The notes: a model not told the origin generated them from the letters alone. Counted from the stretch's first letter, positions 44,612 to 54,590 are shown. The stretch is DNA of 64,000 bases from SHZL01 sp963784425 (GCA_963784425.1 CAWARM010000005.1:70218-134217), one strand, 5' to 3'. A program made the numbers and translations.

Positions 44612-45739
44612 ATGCGAAAGGTGCTGTTAGGTGTGGCGCTGCTGTTACTGGCAGGCTGTTCGGAAAAACGTGAAGCGGCTGAACCTGCTGCGGAACTTGC
44701 CGCGGATCTTACCGCAGGCAGGGCCATTGCACAGGAGAGCTGTTCGACCTGTCATGGCATGGACGGACGGGGCGAAACAGAGACCGCACCCAACCTCGCG
44801 GCTCAACCGGCTGAATATATGGCCGAGTCCCTGCAAGCCTATAAAAAGGGGGAGCGCCTGCATGCCGCACCCATGAATCTTGCTGCCGACATGAGCGATG
44901 CGGACATTCGCAACGTCGCTGCTTATTATGCAAGCTTGCCCAAGCTTTCGGCAGCCCCGGCCGCAACTGCGTATCAGCCCGGAGATTCCTCCTACCATGA
45001 AGGCGGGCAAACCGCGGCAGTGTGTACCGAATGCCATGGCGAGAACGGTTACAGCCAGGAGCCGGGCGTTCCCAGCCTGGCTGGTCAGCAGCCGGCTTAT
45101 GTGATTGTTGCTACGCAGGAGTATGCCAACGGCAGCCGTCCTCACGGGAAAAAAGAGGCCATGCTGAAGGCCCTGGCACAGGTGGATGTCGAAAAGATGG
45201 CCATGTATTTTGCGGCACAGGTGCCGCCAGTGCGCCAGCCTCCATCGTTTGGCGATGTCAAGCAGGGCGAAGCTCTGAGTGCAGACTGTAGTGAGTGTCA
45301 TGGCCCGCAGGGCATCAGCCACGACCCGCTGGTACCCAGCCTGGCCAGCCAGGAACCCCTTTACCTGGTCAATGCGATCAAGGCCTATCGCGACGGCGTG
45401 CGCAAGCACGAAGTCATGGTTGTCGACATGAACGACAGCGATATTGAGAATGTCGCAGCTTACTATTCAGTTCAGCAGTTACAAGCCGCAGTGGACAAGA
45501 ACCTTGCCGTGCAAGAACTGGTGAACAAGTGTGACCGCTGCCATGGGCCGGCGCTGAGTAACAGCCGCATGGTGGTACCCGGGCTCAATGGGCAGAACAA
45601 GGAGTACCTGGTCAAGGTGATGAAAGCCTACCGTGACTTTGATCGCGGCAGTTCCCTGATGCACAAGATGAGTGCGGACTACAGCGATGAAACTATCGAA
45701 GCACTGGCCAGTTACTACTCCAGCCAGCCGGCAAACTGA
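44612..45739 (+). CDS. Tetraheme cytochrome c4-like lipoprotein, copy 1
   Basis: A 375-residue protein with lipobox LLLLAGC and four heme sites, CSTCH, CTECH, CSECH and CDRCH, each in a cytochrome-c553/c4-type domain of about 90 residues (for example ESCSTCHGMDGRGETETAPNL, in part, then ADIRNVAAYYASLP). Two c4-like diheme units seem joined in one chain. Distal Met ligands are probably those before the xDI-VAAYY helices. ATG 44612 is chosen for the GGAG six bases upstream. It is followed by a close paralog 37 bases on. The likely place is the periplasmic face of a membrane, carrying electrons between the multiheme proteins. Confidence 0.88.
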   Translation: MRKVLLGVALLLLAGCSEKREAAEPAAELAADLTAGRAIAQESCSTCHGMDGRGETETAPNLAAQPAEYMAESLQAYKKGERLHAAPMNLAADMSDADIRNVAAYYASLPKLSAAPAATAYQPGDSSYHEGGQTAAVCTECHGENGYSQEPGVPSLAGQQPAYVIVATQEYANGSRPHGKKEAMLKALAQVDVEKMAMYFAAQVPPVRQPPSFGDVKQGEALSADCSECHGPQGISHDPLVPSLASQEPLYLVNAIKAYRDGVRKHEVMVVDMNDSDIENVAAYYSVQQLQAAVDKNLAVQELVNKCDRCHGPALSNSRMVVPGLNGQNKEYLVKVMKAYRDFDRGSSLMHKMSADYSDETIEALASYYSSQPAN

Positions 45740-45776
45740 CAACCAGCCCCGCGAAAGGCGGGGTGATCCCCGAGAA

Positions 45777-46910
45777 ATGAAGAACGTTCTGCTAAATGTG
45801 TTGTTGGGCGTCTCGGCGCTGCTGCTGGCAGCCTGCTCGGACAAAAGTGAACCGACCACAAAACCCGCCGTGGATATTGCCGCGGGCCGGGACATTGCCG
45901 CGACCAGCTGTATCGATTGCCACGGTCTGGATGGCCGAGGTCAGAAAGACACCATTCCCAACCTGGCAGCGCAGCCGGCCGGGTATCTGGCCGAGTCTTT
46001 ACGCGCCTATAAAGAGGGACGACGACATCATGCCGCGCTCGAGAGTTTGACGTCCGGCATGAGCGACGAGGATATCCGCAACATCGCCGGGTACTACTCA
46101 AGCCTGCCCGCGCTCCCGGTCGCTGACACCACCTTGGCGCCCACGGCCGGTGGCTCTTCTTACCATGAAGGCGAGCAAGTCGCCGCGGTTTGTGCGCAAT
46201 GTCATGGCGCCAATGGTTACAGCCAGGAACCTGGTATTCCCAGCCTGGCCGGTCAGCAACCGGCCTACCTGGTCGTTTCCACGCAAGAGTATGCAAAAGG
46301 CAGCCGCGGTCACGTGGAGAAGGAAGCCATGCTGCAGGGGCTGGCACAGGTCGATATCGAAAAAATGGCCATGTATTTTGCCGCGCAACTGCCGCCGGTG
46401 CGCCAGCCTCCATCATTTGGCGATGTCAAGCAGGGTGAAACGCTAAGTGCAGACTGTAGTGAGTGTCATGGCCCGCAGGGTATCAGCCAAAACCCGCTGG
46501 TACCCAGCCTGGCCGGCCAGGAACCCGTTTACCTGGTCAATGCGATCAAATCCTATCGCGACCACCAACGGCAGCACGATGACATGATCGCCGACAACAG
46601 CGACAGCGAGATCAATGACATCGCCGCTTTCTATTCCGTGCAGCAAACGGAAGCTGCGGCTGACGAGCACATGGAGTTACCGGAAATGGTGGCCAGCTGT
46701 GACCGCTGCCACGGGTCGGCACTGGGTAATAGCCGGATGGGCGGAATTCCTGCGCTCAGTGGGCAGAATCGCGACTATCTGGTCAGGGCGATGCAAACCT
46801 ATCGTGAAGATGATCGCGACAGTTCATTGATGCACCGAATGAGCGCGCACTACAGCGACGAAACCATCGAAGCACTGGCCAGCTACTACTCCAGCCTCCC
46901 GGCAAATTAA
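45777..46910 (+). CDS. Tetraheme cytochrome c4-like lipoprotein, copy 2
   Basis: A 377-residue tandem paralog of the preceding gene: lipobox LLLAACS, heme sites CIDCH, CAQCH, CSECH and CDRCH, and long identical stretches such as QVPPVRQPPSFGDVKQGE-like LPPVRQPPSFGDVKQGE. The duplication is recent enough that DNA around the third heme is nearly identical in both. The start ATG 45777 has only a GAG two bases ahead, and a CCCCGC/GCGGGG hairpin lies between the genes. The stop is 7 bases from a convergent gene. Role as in copy 1; why two are kept is unclear. Confidence 0.87.
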   Translation: MKNVLLNVLLGVSALLLAACSDKSEPTTKPAVDIAAGRDIAATSCIDCHGLDGRGQKDTIPNLAAQPAGYLAESLRAYKEGRRHHAALESLTSGMSDEDIRNIAGYYSSLPALPVADTTLAPTAGGSSYHEGEQVAAVCAQCHGANGYSQEPGIPSLAGQQPAYLVVSTQEYAKGSRGHVEKEAMLQGLAQVDIEKMAMYFAAQLPPVRQPPSFGDVKQGETLSADCSECHGPQGISQNPLVPSLAGQEPVYLVNAIKSYRDHQRQHDDMIADNSDSEINDIAAFYSVQQTEAAADEHMELPEMVASCDRCHGSALGNSRMGGIPALSGQNRDYLVRAMQTYREDDRDSSLMHRMSAHYSDETIEALASYYSSLPAN

Positions 46911-46917
46911 GAGCTTT

Positions 46918-47706
46918 CTAGCCCCTGTCGGGTGCGTCCGGATCGCCAAGGTGCCTGTTTCTGACGTGCTCCGGTAAGGTGTAGAACCACATCTGGTACA
47001 TCGAAACGATCCACATGACGGCGAAGGACAGGGCATTGACCATGCCCGCCAGCAGCACCACCCAGGCGAACGGGGTGAATACCTTGGTGACGTACCAGCC
47101 GAGCACATCCGCTGAAACACCGGCAAAAGGCGCGGCAATGATGACCAGTTTCAACCACACCGGGCGAATATAGGCGTGGCTGAAAATAAAGCCCATGACG
47201 AAAAAGATGAACGTCAGGCCAAACAGGTGGATGTGTGATACCCGCACCAGGGTGAACAGGTCAGCGCCGGTGTCCTGGGCGACCACAAGCTGGATGTTTT
47301 CAAAACCGTCCAGGTTGGCAAGGTGCGGGTTGCTGCCGTCGTGACAACTCAGGCAATTTGCTTCGATGATGGCGGCGACGCTTGAAGTGTAGGTTTTCTT
47401 GTCCGCGCCAGCGTGAATCCAGTCGATGATTTTAGCCAGGTCCTGCTGGGGGAGCATGCCTGACATGGGCCCCTGCAGGGCCAATTCCAACTGGGTCGTG
47501 CCGGCTTTGCCTCCGTAGGTAACCTTGATATCCTCGACGGACAAACCGGGCTTGCTATCTGCGCCGGAATGAGCCGCAAACACGTACAGTGCAGCAAACA
47601 GATACCCCAGGCCGAGAACCAGCAAAGCGCCGGAGAACAAGACGCGCATGCTGACGGGAAGTTCCCGGAAATGCCGATACAGGCGGTGAATCGATTGTTC
47701 ATTCAT
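46918..47706 (-). CDS. Membrane protein with a single CXXCH heme site
   Basis: A 262-residue protein with an N-terminal membrane segment (VLFSGALLVLGLGYLFAALY), a periplasmic part of about 100 residues with one heme motif (NCLSCHDGS) and then four membrane segments (for example LFGLTFIFFVMGFIFSHAY, FAWVVLLAGMVNALSFAVMW). The conserved His in RVSHIHLFG could serve a second cofactor, but that is speculative. I do not recognise a named family. Its start ATG 47706 lies 79 bases downstream of the monoheme cytochrome gene on the same strand, so they may act together in periplasm-to-membrane transfer. Confidence 0.7.
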   Translation of the reverse strand: MNEQSIHRLYRHFRELPVSMRVLFSGALLVLGLGYLFAALYVFAAHSGADSKPGLSVEDIKVTYGGKAGTTQLELALQGPMSGMLPQQDLAKIIDWIHAGADKKTYTSSVAAIIEANCLSCHDGSNPHLANLDGFENIQLVVAQDTGADLFTLVRVSHIHLFGLTFIFFVMGFIFSHAYIRPVWLKLVIIAAPFAGVSADVLGWYVTKVFTPFAWVVLLAGMVNALSFAVMWIVSMYQMWFYTLPEHVRNRHLGDPDAPDRG

Positions 47707-47784
47707 ATGTTTCCGTCCCTCCGGCCCGGCTCTGTTGCGCCGGGCCGTATTGTCAGCGTCTGGCAGTGGGCCCTGGATCGATAA

Positions 47785-48108
47785 CTACTTCTTGCCTGGC
47801 AGAGAGGCGAAATACGCTGCCAGATCCGCCATGTCCTGGTCACTGAGATCTTCCACGTACATTAGCATGGCATCCTCTTTGTCGGGCCGTGCACCGGATT
47901 TAAACGCCTGCATTTGTTCAAGCAAAAACGCTTCCTTGAGTCCCGCGATAGCCGGGTTGTCAGCGTCGCCCAGGCCATTTGCGCCATGACAGTCGGTACA
48001 GTCGACAGACAATTCCTTACCCTTGGCGGGGTCGCCGCCGGCCTGTGCGGCGCCACTCACCATCAGTAGTGCAAACACACCAGCAGTTATCAGTTTCCTG
48101 GTTAACAT
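47785..48108 (-). CDS. Small soluble class I cytochrome c
   Basis: A 107-residue periplasmic cytochrome c553/c4-like domain: signal peptide ending AQA-GGD, one heme site CTDCH in LSVDCTDCHGANGLGDADN, a Met-containing segment (KEDAMLMYVEDLSD) for the distal ligand and a closing helix DMADLAAYFASLPGKK. ATG 48108 follows GAGGAG. This is a typical mobile shuttle between larger cytochromes. It lies between the tetraheme gene upstream and the membrane heme protein downstream, all on the same strand. Confidence 0.9.
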   Translation of the reverse strand: MLTRKLITAGVFALLMVSGAAQAGGDPAKGKELSVDCTDCHGANGLGDADNPAIAGLKEAFLLEQMQAFKSGARPDKEDAMLMYVEDLSDQDMADLAAYFASLPGKK

Positions 48109-48186
48109 ATCTTGCTCCTCTCGTCATAATGCGGGTCCGACCACCGGACCCGCTGAATTCAACCGGCCTGCCTGCTGACCGGATGC

Positions 48187-49423
48187 CTATTCCGCACCGG
48201 CTTCTGCGCAGGGCAAATTCATGTACACCACGGATTTGGGCTGCTGCGCGGCAAAGTAGTTCACGATGTTCTGGATGTCCGATGTACTCAGCGGATCAGC
48301 CATGGCATGCATGGTCGAGTTGTCACGCACGTTACCTGCATAGGCTTTGAGCGCCTTTTCCAGATAGCCCGGGTTCTGCCCTGCCAGCATCGGAAATCGC
48401 GGGTCCGTGCTGTTGCCGTCCATGCCGTGGCAGCGCTCACAGCGCTGGGTCCATTCGGCCGCCGTCAGCGGCGTGCGAACGTTTCTCCGCGCCGGTTCCC
48501 GGGCAGTGTAAAACGCTGCCAGGTCCAGCATGTCCTGCTCGCTCAGGCCATCCATGGCCTTGAACATGGACTCGTCTTTGCGCACCCCTTCGGGGTATTC
48601 ATGCATGGCCTTGACGAGATAGCGCGCGTCCTGCCCTGCCAGGCTGGGCGTCTTTGCTGCGTCTGCATTGCCATCATCACCATGGCAGTTGGCACAGCCT
48701 TTAGCCAAGGTGCGGCCGGCCAACTCATTGCCTGGTGCAGCAGTTTCCGAACGCCTGGGCTGTTGCACGGCATAAAAAACCCCCATGGTAGCTATGGTTT
48801 GTTCATCCAGGCTGCCAGCCAGTTTTTTCATGATCTTGTGGTTGCGGTCACCATCAACATAGGCCTGCATGGAGGTCTTGAAGTACGCGGGGTCCTGGGC
48901 AGTGAGATTGGGCATACCGTCAGCAGTGCTGTTGCCATCTTCACCGTGGCACTTGGTGCATTTCTGCAAGGTGGCTCGCACGTCACCGAACGGATCGTCA
49001 ACCGGCATGGTTTGCGTGGCGGGCTCATCCGCAGCCGGAAGGTTTCCAACCGGCGTTAAACTGGCATAGTAAGTGGCCACCGACAGCATGCCCTCGTTGT
49101 TGAGAAAGCCGCCTGCATGGCCCATGGAATCATCGACCCGCTGCCCATTCTGGTAGGCCTGGATAACCCGGTAGAGATAAACCGTGCGTTGCCCTGCCAG
49201 CTTGGGCCGCTGTTCATCAGTACTGATGCCATCCATCCCATGACAGCGTGAACAGGAGCTTTCAGCTATGGCGCGGCCTTGTTCGATCATGTTCCTGGCC
49301 GGGAAAAGGGCCGCGCGCTCCGCCGCAGTGAGCGGCCCCGTGGACGCAGGGGCCTGTGCCCATGCGCTGGCGCGAGCAAAACAGTACGGCGGTAACAGTC
49401 AGGGCTCGTGCGGCTGCTTTCAT
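48187..49423 (-). CDS. Tetraheme cytochrome c, periplasmic (frameshift in signal peptide)
   Basis: Four c553-like domains with CSRCH, CTKCH, CANCH and CERCH, each followed by a closing VATYYA- or AAFYTA-like helix; related to the tetraheme lipoproteins but without a lipobox. The main frame begins only at an internal Met (49290), leaving no signal peptide. One base fewer in the AAAA run at 49378-49381 joins it to MKAAARALTVTAVLF from ATG 49423, which has AGGAAG upstream. That gives a signal peptide ending SAWA-QAP and 411 residues. I therefore annotate the longer gene and treat the extra base as a probable sequence error. Confidence 0.82.
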
Positions 49424-49574
49424 GCAAATCTTCCTGCCATAAACCAGGCTAGTAGTACCAGTGATGAGCAGGCAACGCAATGGGTGCCGGTCAAGTAAAG
49501 GGGATTTAGTTAGTGCTGCGGATCCGGCGACTTTGCAGTCACGGCTGATCCTTGATCCTCGCAAAGGCACAACA

Positions 49575-49605
49575 CAAAAAAGCGCCGCCAATATCTGGCG
49601 GCGCT
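49575..49605 (-). terminator. Rho-independent terminator after the diheme gene
   Basis: On the minus strand GCGCCGCC (49597-49604), a 7-base loop and GGCGGCGC (49582-49589) make a perfect 8-bp GC stem followed by TTTTTT (49576-49581). It lies 50 bases beyond the stop of the diheme cytochrome gene. Confidence 0.88.
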
Positions 49606-49655
49606 CGCTCTTCTTTGCGGCCATTCACTGGCCATTCAGTTCATGAAAATCACTA

Positions 49656-50943
49656 TCAGTTTTGCACTACCATTGGGCAAGGCATGGCCGGCGTAGTGCC
49701 ACGAACCAGCTCTTGTGCAATGTCGGTGAATCCCAGACCTTGTTGTGCAGTATTGGGTTGCAACATCATGCTGACCGATCCACATGATGCGGCTGTGAAA
49801 ACCCCGGTACCCCATTCGGTCTCAACCCAATCTGCAGGATCATAGCCAGCACCCCAGCTTGGGCCGCTATAGATGTAAACAGTGACATTCGCCGTGTTGC
49901 CGTTAACCGCTCCTACACCGAGCAGCCAGACCTGCTCGCCCACGGTGTTATAGGTATAGAAGGTCGCGACCAGCACCAGGCCATCACCTTGTTTGGAAAC
50001 TTCCAGTTGGAAACCCTGGCCAAGTGAAGCATTTTCAGCCTCCTTCCAGTTTCCATTTAACCCGGCATTCATGGCAAAGCCCGTTCCACCCAGCTGTTGC
50101 AGGTAAAGCAGCATGTCAGCAACGTTCTTGTGCAGTAGGATTGCCCATTGCATCACGGGTCATTTCGGTGGGGGGGTTGCCCCAGCGTGCCTTGTGTGCC
50201 AGCTCACTGTATTTGCCGTCACCTTCGAGGTAGCCCAGCACAAATTCTTCAGGTGCCCCATGGCATCCTTCACAGGCATCGGCATAGAACACCTCGCCCG
50301 CTGCCGCATCAGCACTGGGGATAATGGTATAGAGCACCGGGTTTTGCGTAGGATCGACACTGGCAAAGTAAGCGCTGGCATCGCCATCCGCATAGTTAAG
50401 AAATTCCACCAGGCAGTTGACCTGCTCAGCCGTCGGCCGCGTCGCAGATCCGTTAGCGCCACCACTTGAAAAATCAGGCATCCAGTTACCCAGTGTGTAG
50501 CCGTTGACATGGGCAGCAGTATTGGCGGCACTTTGCGGGTCGGCATCCAGGGCTACCCAACTGCCTCCGCCATCCGCGTAGGATCGACCTGTATTCGCTT
50601 GCAGAACCTGGTCGGCGGAAACCGCCCCGGTTTCGAGGTGCCGCGATTCCTGGTTGCCATCGCCCGCACCCGCATTGGGGCGACTTGAGCTTCGCGTCCG
50701 TCGCACATAACCACCGTCTGTGCCCAGCCGGTCCCAACCGTGGCATGCCTTGCAGCGCACATAGTCCACGTCCGCTACGCCCGCAGGGACTCCACTGCCC
50801 CCGGCCTCTGACCTGGTCCAGTTATCAAATGCCAGGGCACCCTGCTCTACACACGAGCTCTGTGCTGCGACTGCTCCGGAAAACATCAGGAAAGCCACGC
50901 CGGCACACAAGCCCAGCCCTGTTCTCTTTAACTTCATTTCCAT
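49656..50943 (-). CDS. Diheme cytochrome with C-terminal beta-rich domain (frameshifted near 50127)
   Basis: About 428 residues after removing one base in 50124-50130 (coding CACAAGAACG). The N-terminal part has a signal peptide (AVAA-QSS) and two heme sites, CKACH and CEGCH, with long loops between. The second frame continues NVADMLLYLQQLGGTGF, completing the second cytochrome domain. Then comes a 115-residue domain (GLNGNWKEAENASLGQGFQL, VATFYTYNTVGEQVWLLGVG) similar to a beta-rich repeat found in secreted gammaproteobacterial proteins of unknown role. Start ATG 50943 has GGAGG six bases upstream. It has its own terminator. Confidence 0.78.
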
Positions 50944-51138
50944 ATTAAACCTCCTTCAACTCCTGTTGCGAAAAACAGAGTTCAAACCACCCAGCAAAAA
51001 TCAATAACTCAAGACACACGCTCGTGGCAAACTCGCCTGCTAGTAAGCTAACAGAGGCCGGGTGACCGGACGGTGACCTACATCACTTGGGTTGGATTGA
51101 GCACAAATACGCTTTTTCTAAATGTCAGGTGCAGGAGC

Positions 51139-53682
51139 CTATTGAGTCGTTCGCAGCCATTTCTGTCCCTGAAACCAGAGGATGCTGAGAACACCACCGG
51201 CGATGCAAATAGCGAGATCGCCCGGATGCAACGTAGAAAAGTGGAAGGAATCGCGCAAAACCGGCACGTAAAGTACGAGCGCGAGAAAAAACAGCGTCCC
51301 GGTGATTACCCACCACAGTGCCCGATTCGCAGAACGCAGGGTTGCCAGGATGCTTTTTGACCAGGAGAGGTTGGCGAAAATCAACCCCAGGTTGGCGAGA
51401 ACCAGCGTGGTAAAGCACAAGGCCTTTGCATCTTTTTCGTCTTTCCAGCCATACAGAGCAAGCAGGTAGACCGACAGGACGATGACAAGAACGGCACTTC
51501 CTTCGAGCAAGCCAATTCCCAAGGTTCGCCTGCCGAACAGAGACTTATTTGGATTGCGCGGCGGTCGGCGCATCACGTCTTCTTCTTCCGGCTCTGCCTC
51601 AAACACCAGCGTGCAAGCCGGGTCGATCACCAGTTGCAGGAACAGGATATGCACTGGAAGAAGAACCAGCGGCCAGCCGAACATCACCGGGATCAAGGAC
51701 ATACCGGCAATCGGCACATGCACGGCGACGATATACGTCATGGCCTTTTGCAGATGATCGTAAATCCTGCGGCCCATGTGCACAGCCCGCACAATGGATG
51801 AGAAGTCGTCATCCAGCAGAACCAGGGAAGCGGCTTCGCGGGCTACGTCCGTTCCGCGCCCGCCCATGGCAATTCCGATGTGGGCGGCTTTCAGGGCAGG
51901 AGCGTCATTGACGCCATCCCCCGTCATCGCCACCACCTCTCCATTTGCCTTCAAGGCCTTGACCAACCTGAGCTTTTGCTCCGGAACCATGCGGGCAAAC
52001 ACATTGACTCGCTTGACCCGTTCCATGAGTTCACCGTCATCCATCTGGTCGAGTTCGGGGCCGGTAACGATTTCGTCCAGCGGCCTGAGGCCAGCCTGCC
52101 GCGCAATGCAGCGGGCCGTTTCACGGTGATCTCCGGTAATCATTACCACGCGCATTCCAGCCGTATAGCACTCCTCCACCGCAGCCGGAACATTCGCACG
52201 CACCGGATCGGCCAAACCCACCAGGCCCAGAAATTCGAAGTGGAAGTCGTGCTGTTCACCCGGCAGCGGCTGTGGCCGGTAGGTACCCCTTGATACGCCG
52301 AGTACACGCAGACCTTCTTTTGCCATGATGGCAACCTGAGCGGCAATTTGCTGTGTTCGCTCAGGAGCCAGGTGGCACAAGTCGGCGATGGCTTCCGGCG
52401 CACCTTTGGCCGCCAGGACGTAGTCCTGGCCGGTGGGCGACTTCCACACATGCGACATGGCCATGAGCCCTGGCGTCAGGGGATAACCACGCTCCAGGGC
52501 CCAATCCGCGTGCAAATGCTCGCTATTGGCCAGATGGCGATTACCGAGTTCGTGGAAGGCCTTTTCCATCGGGTCGAACGGGTCACGCTGGCTGGCCAGA
52601 ATTCCGAACTCGACAATCGTGTGTGTCTCTTCGGGCAAGGATTGCAGGGACTCGCCACCTACATCGTAGTAGGTGCCGTGCACCACGAGGTTGCGAATCG
52701 ACATGTGATTCATCGTCAGGGTCCCGGTTTTGTCTACGCACAGGACCGTGGCCGACCCCAGGGTTTCGATGGCCGGCACGCTCCTGGTCAGCACCTGCTG
52801 CCTGGATAATCGCCATGCGCCGAGGGCAAGAAAGATCGTCAGCACCACGGGGAATTCTTCGGGCAACAGCGCCATCGCCAGGGTGATTCCCGCCAGCACA
52901 CCGTGCAGCCAATTTCCCCGTGTCAATCCATACAGCACTACGATCACAAGGCACAAAAACAACCCAATAATGGCCACGTTCCGAACCAGTCGCCCAATCT
53001 CTTTCTGCAGGTTTGTCCCTTCGACCTGAACGTTTTGCAACGCCTTGCCGATCTTGCCCATCTCGGTGTCGATGCCGATAGCGCGGGCCTGGGCTATGGC
53101 GTGGCCGCGGACAACCAGCGTGCCGGAATAGACGCAAGCAGCGTTTTCACCACCGGGCCGGGTCAAGGGCGAGGAACCATCCCACACGGTTTTCCCCACC
53201 GGCACGGATTCGCCGGTCAGCAGTGACTCATCAGTAGCGAGATTGCTGCCCGACAGGACAACCGAGTCAGCCGGAACGCGATCACCTTCCGATAACACCA
53301 GAATGTCTTCGCGGACGACGTCCCGCCCGGCTATGCGCTTGCGCTGTCCATCCCGAATTACCAGTGCGCGGGGGCTCGATAAGTCACGCAGAGCTTCCAG
53401 GGCCCATTCGGTCCTGCGTTTCTGGTACAAAGTGATGCCCATCACCACGAAGACGAAGCCCAGAAGCATTACGGCCTCATGAATATCACCCAGAAACAGG
53501 TAGATCGTGCCGCAGGCCAGGAGCAACAGGAACATCGGCTCGCGCAGCACATCCCAGGCAGTCGCAAAGATGCTTCTGCCTTTGGACGAAGGAATTTCGT
53601 TATAGCCTTCCTCCTGCAAGCGCCGGGATGCTTCGGCTTGCGACAGGCCGGAGACTTCACCACGTTCACGCCTGCCTTCCAC
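51139..53682 (-). CDS. Cation-translocating P-type ATPase (P2-like)
   Basis: An 847-residue pump. Order: N-terminal cation_ATPase_N, actuator motif TDESLLTGESVPV, M4 PEEFPVVLTIFLALGAW, phosphorylation site DKTGTLTMN (near residue 315), nucleotide domain, hinge MTGDGVNDAPALKAAHIG and a C-terminal bundle of about six helices. This is the Ca2+-ATPase-like group, but the M4 sequence PEEFP instead of PEGLP and M6 VIDPACTLVFEAE leave the ion open. GTG 53682 has AGAGG six bases upstream. It lies 39 bases after the MetF-family gene on the same strand, without evident functional relation. Confidence 0.9.
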   Translation of the reverse strand: MEGRRERGEVSGLSQAEASRRLQEEGYNEIPSSKGRSIFATAWDVLREPMFLLLLACGTIYLFLGDIHEAVMLLGFVFVVMGITLYQKRRTEWALEALRDLSSPRALVIRDGQRKRIAGRDVVREDILVLSEGDRVPADSVVLSGSNLATDESLLTGESVPVGKTVWDGSSPLTRPGGENAACVYSGTLVVRGHAIAQARAIGIDTEMGKIGKALQNVQVEGTNLQKEIGRLVRNVAIIGLFLCLVIVVLYGLTRGNWLHGVLAGITLAMALLPEEFPVVLTIFLALGAWRLSRQQVLTRSVPAIETLGSATVLCVDKTGTLTMNHMSIRNLVVHGTYYDVGGESLQSLPEETHTIVEFGILASQRDPFDPMEKAFHELGNRHLANSEHLHADWALERGYPLTPGLMAMSHVWKSPTGQDYVLAAKGAPEAIADLCHLAPERTQQIAAQVAIMAKEGLRVLGVSRGTYRPQPLPGEQHDFHFEFLGLVGLADPVRANVPAAVEECYTAGMRVVMITGDHRETARCIARQAGLRPLDEIVTGPELDQMDDGELMERVKRVNVFARMVPEQKLRLVKALKANGEVVAMTGDGVNDAPALKAAHIGIAMGGRGTDVAREAASLVLLDDDFSSIVRAVHMGRRIYDHLQKAMTYIVAVHVPIAGMSLIPVMFGWPLVLLPVHILFLQLVIDPACTLVFEAEPEEEDVMRRPPRNPNKSLFGRRTLGIGLLEGSAVLVIVLSVYLLALYGWKDEKDAKALCFTTLVLANLGLIFANLSWSKSILATLRSANRALWWVITGTLFFLALVLYVPVLRDSFHFSTLHPGDLAICIAGGVLSILWFQGQKWLRTTQ

Positions 53683-53721
53683 GTTGACCTCTCAATTCCA
53701 CTTAAAACAGCAATTGAAATT

Positions 53722-54588
53722 TCAGGCGTGGTGGTACTTTTCGTCCACCCATTCCGCCGACCTGGCAAAACCGCCAAAACTGAACACATGCAGGCCAATA
53801 ACGTTACTGGCTTCATGGCCGGCGCAATAGCGCGCCAGCACTTCGACCTGCTCATCCGGGCTGGTATGGCAGGCAAGCGCCGCTGCCTTCACGCCCAGTG
53901 AACTCAATGCCCGCAAGGATTCACTGACCCCGCAGTGACGCGCAAACCGCAGCAGGCTGACCGCATCGGTCGGTCCGGCCAGGCCAACATATACCGGGAC
54001 GTGTGGAGCCTGATGCGCCAGTTCGTCACAATATTCGACAATCCTGGATGGTGCAAAAGAAAATTGCGTGATGATGTTGATGCCGAGGTCCTGGTCAGCC
54101 GCCATATTCAGCTTGGTGTCCAGATCTGACTTTAGTACCTCGAGGGGGATGCGCGGGTGCCCTTCCGGATAGCCCGCGACGTCGATCTCATGAATCCCGG
54201 CCTGCGTTAGGATCCCGCTTCTGATCAGCGCAGCGCTGTCTGCAAACGGACCTGCTACCTGCGGGTTGTCTCCGCCGATAACCAACACCCGGTGCACCCC
54301 CGATTCATTTACCACCTGATCAAGGTAGCTGCGTAAGGCCGACGCCGAAGCAACCTGGCGCGCGGCGATGTGCGGCACGGGGTCGAAGCCTGCATCATGC
54401 AGTGCATTGATCATGGGCAGGTTATCCTCCAGCGGCCGACGCAGCATTTTGGGCAGGTAAATCGTCATGCCAAAGGGCAGCAATCGCTTGGCCAGCGGAA
54501 TCACTTCGAGACTTTCAGTACTCAACTCGATCGAACCATTAATCACCAGTTCGGAAACAATTTTCGCGAGTGCCGGAGATTCATGCAT
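53722..54588 (-). CDS. Methylenetetrahydrofolate reductase family protein, divergent
   Basis: A 288-residue TIM-barrel protein with MetF-like order: SIELSTESLE, VPHIAARQVASASALRSYLD, HRVLVIGGDNPQVAGPF, the GYPEGHPRIPLEVLKSDLD stretch and QFSFAPSRIVEYCDEL. Compared with the copy at 3609 the sequence is very different, so this is not a duplication. It begins 2 bases after the stop of a SAM-dependent methyltransferase gene, suggesting a shared methyl-group process. Whether it makes methyl-THF or uses a methylene-THF-like cofactor for demethylation cannot be decided. Confidence 0.78.
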   Translation of the reverse strand: MHESPALAKIVSELVINGSIELSTESLEVIPLAKRLLPFGMTIYLPKMLRRPLEDNLPMINALHDAGFDPVPHIAARQVASASALRSYLDQVVNESGVHRVLVIGGDNPQVAGPFADSAALIRSGILTQAGIHEIDVAGYPEGHPRIPLEVLKSDLDTKLNMAADQDLGINIITQFSFAPSRIVEYCDELAHQAPHVPVYVGLAGPTDAVSLLRFARHCGVSESLRALSSLGVKAAALACHTSPDEQVEVLARYCAGHEASNVIGLHVFSFGGFARSAEWVDEKYHHA

Positions 54589-54590
54589 GG

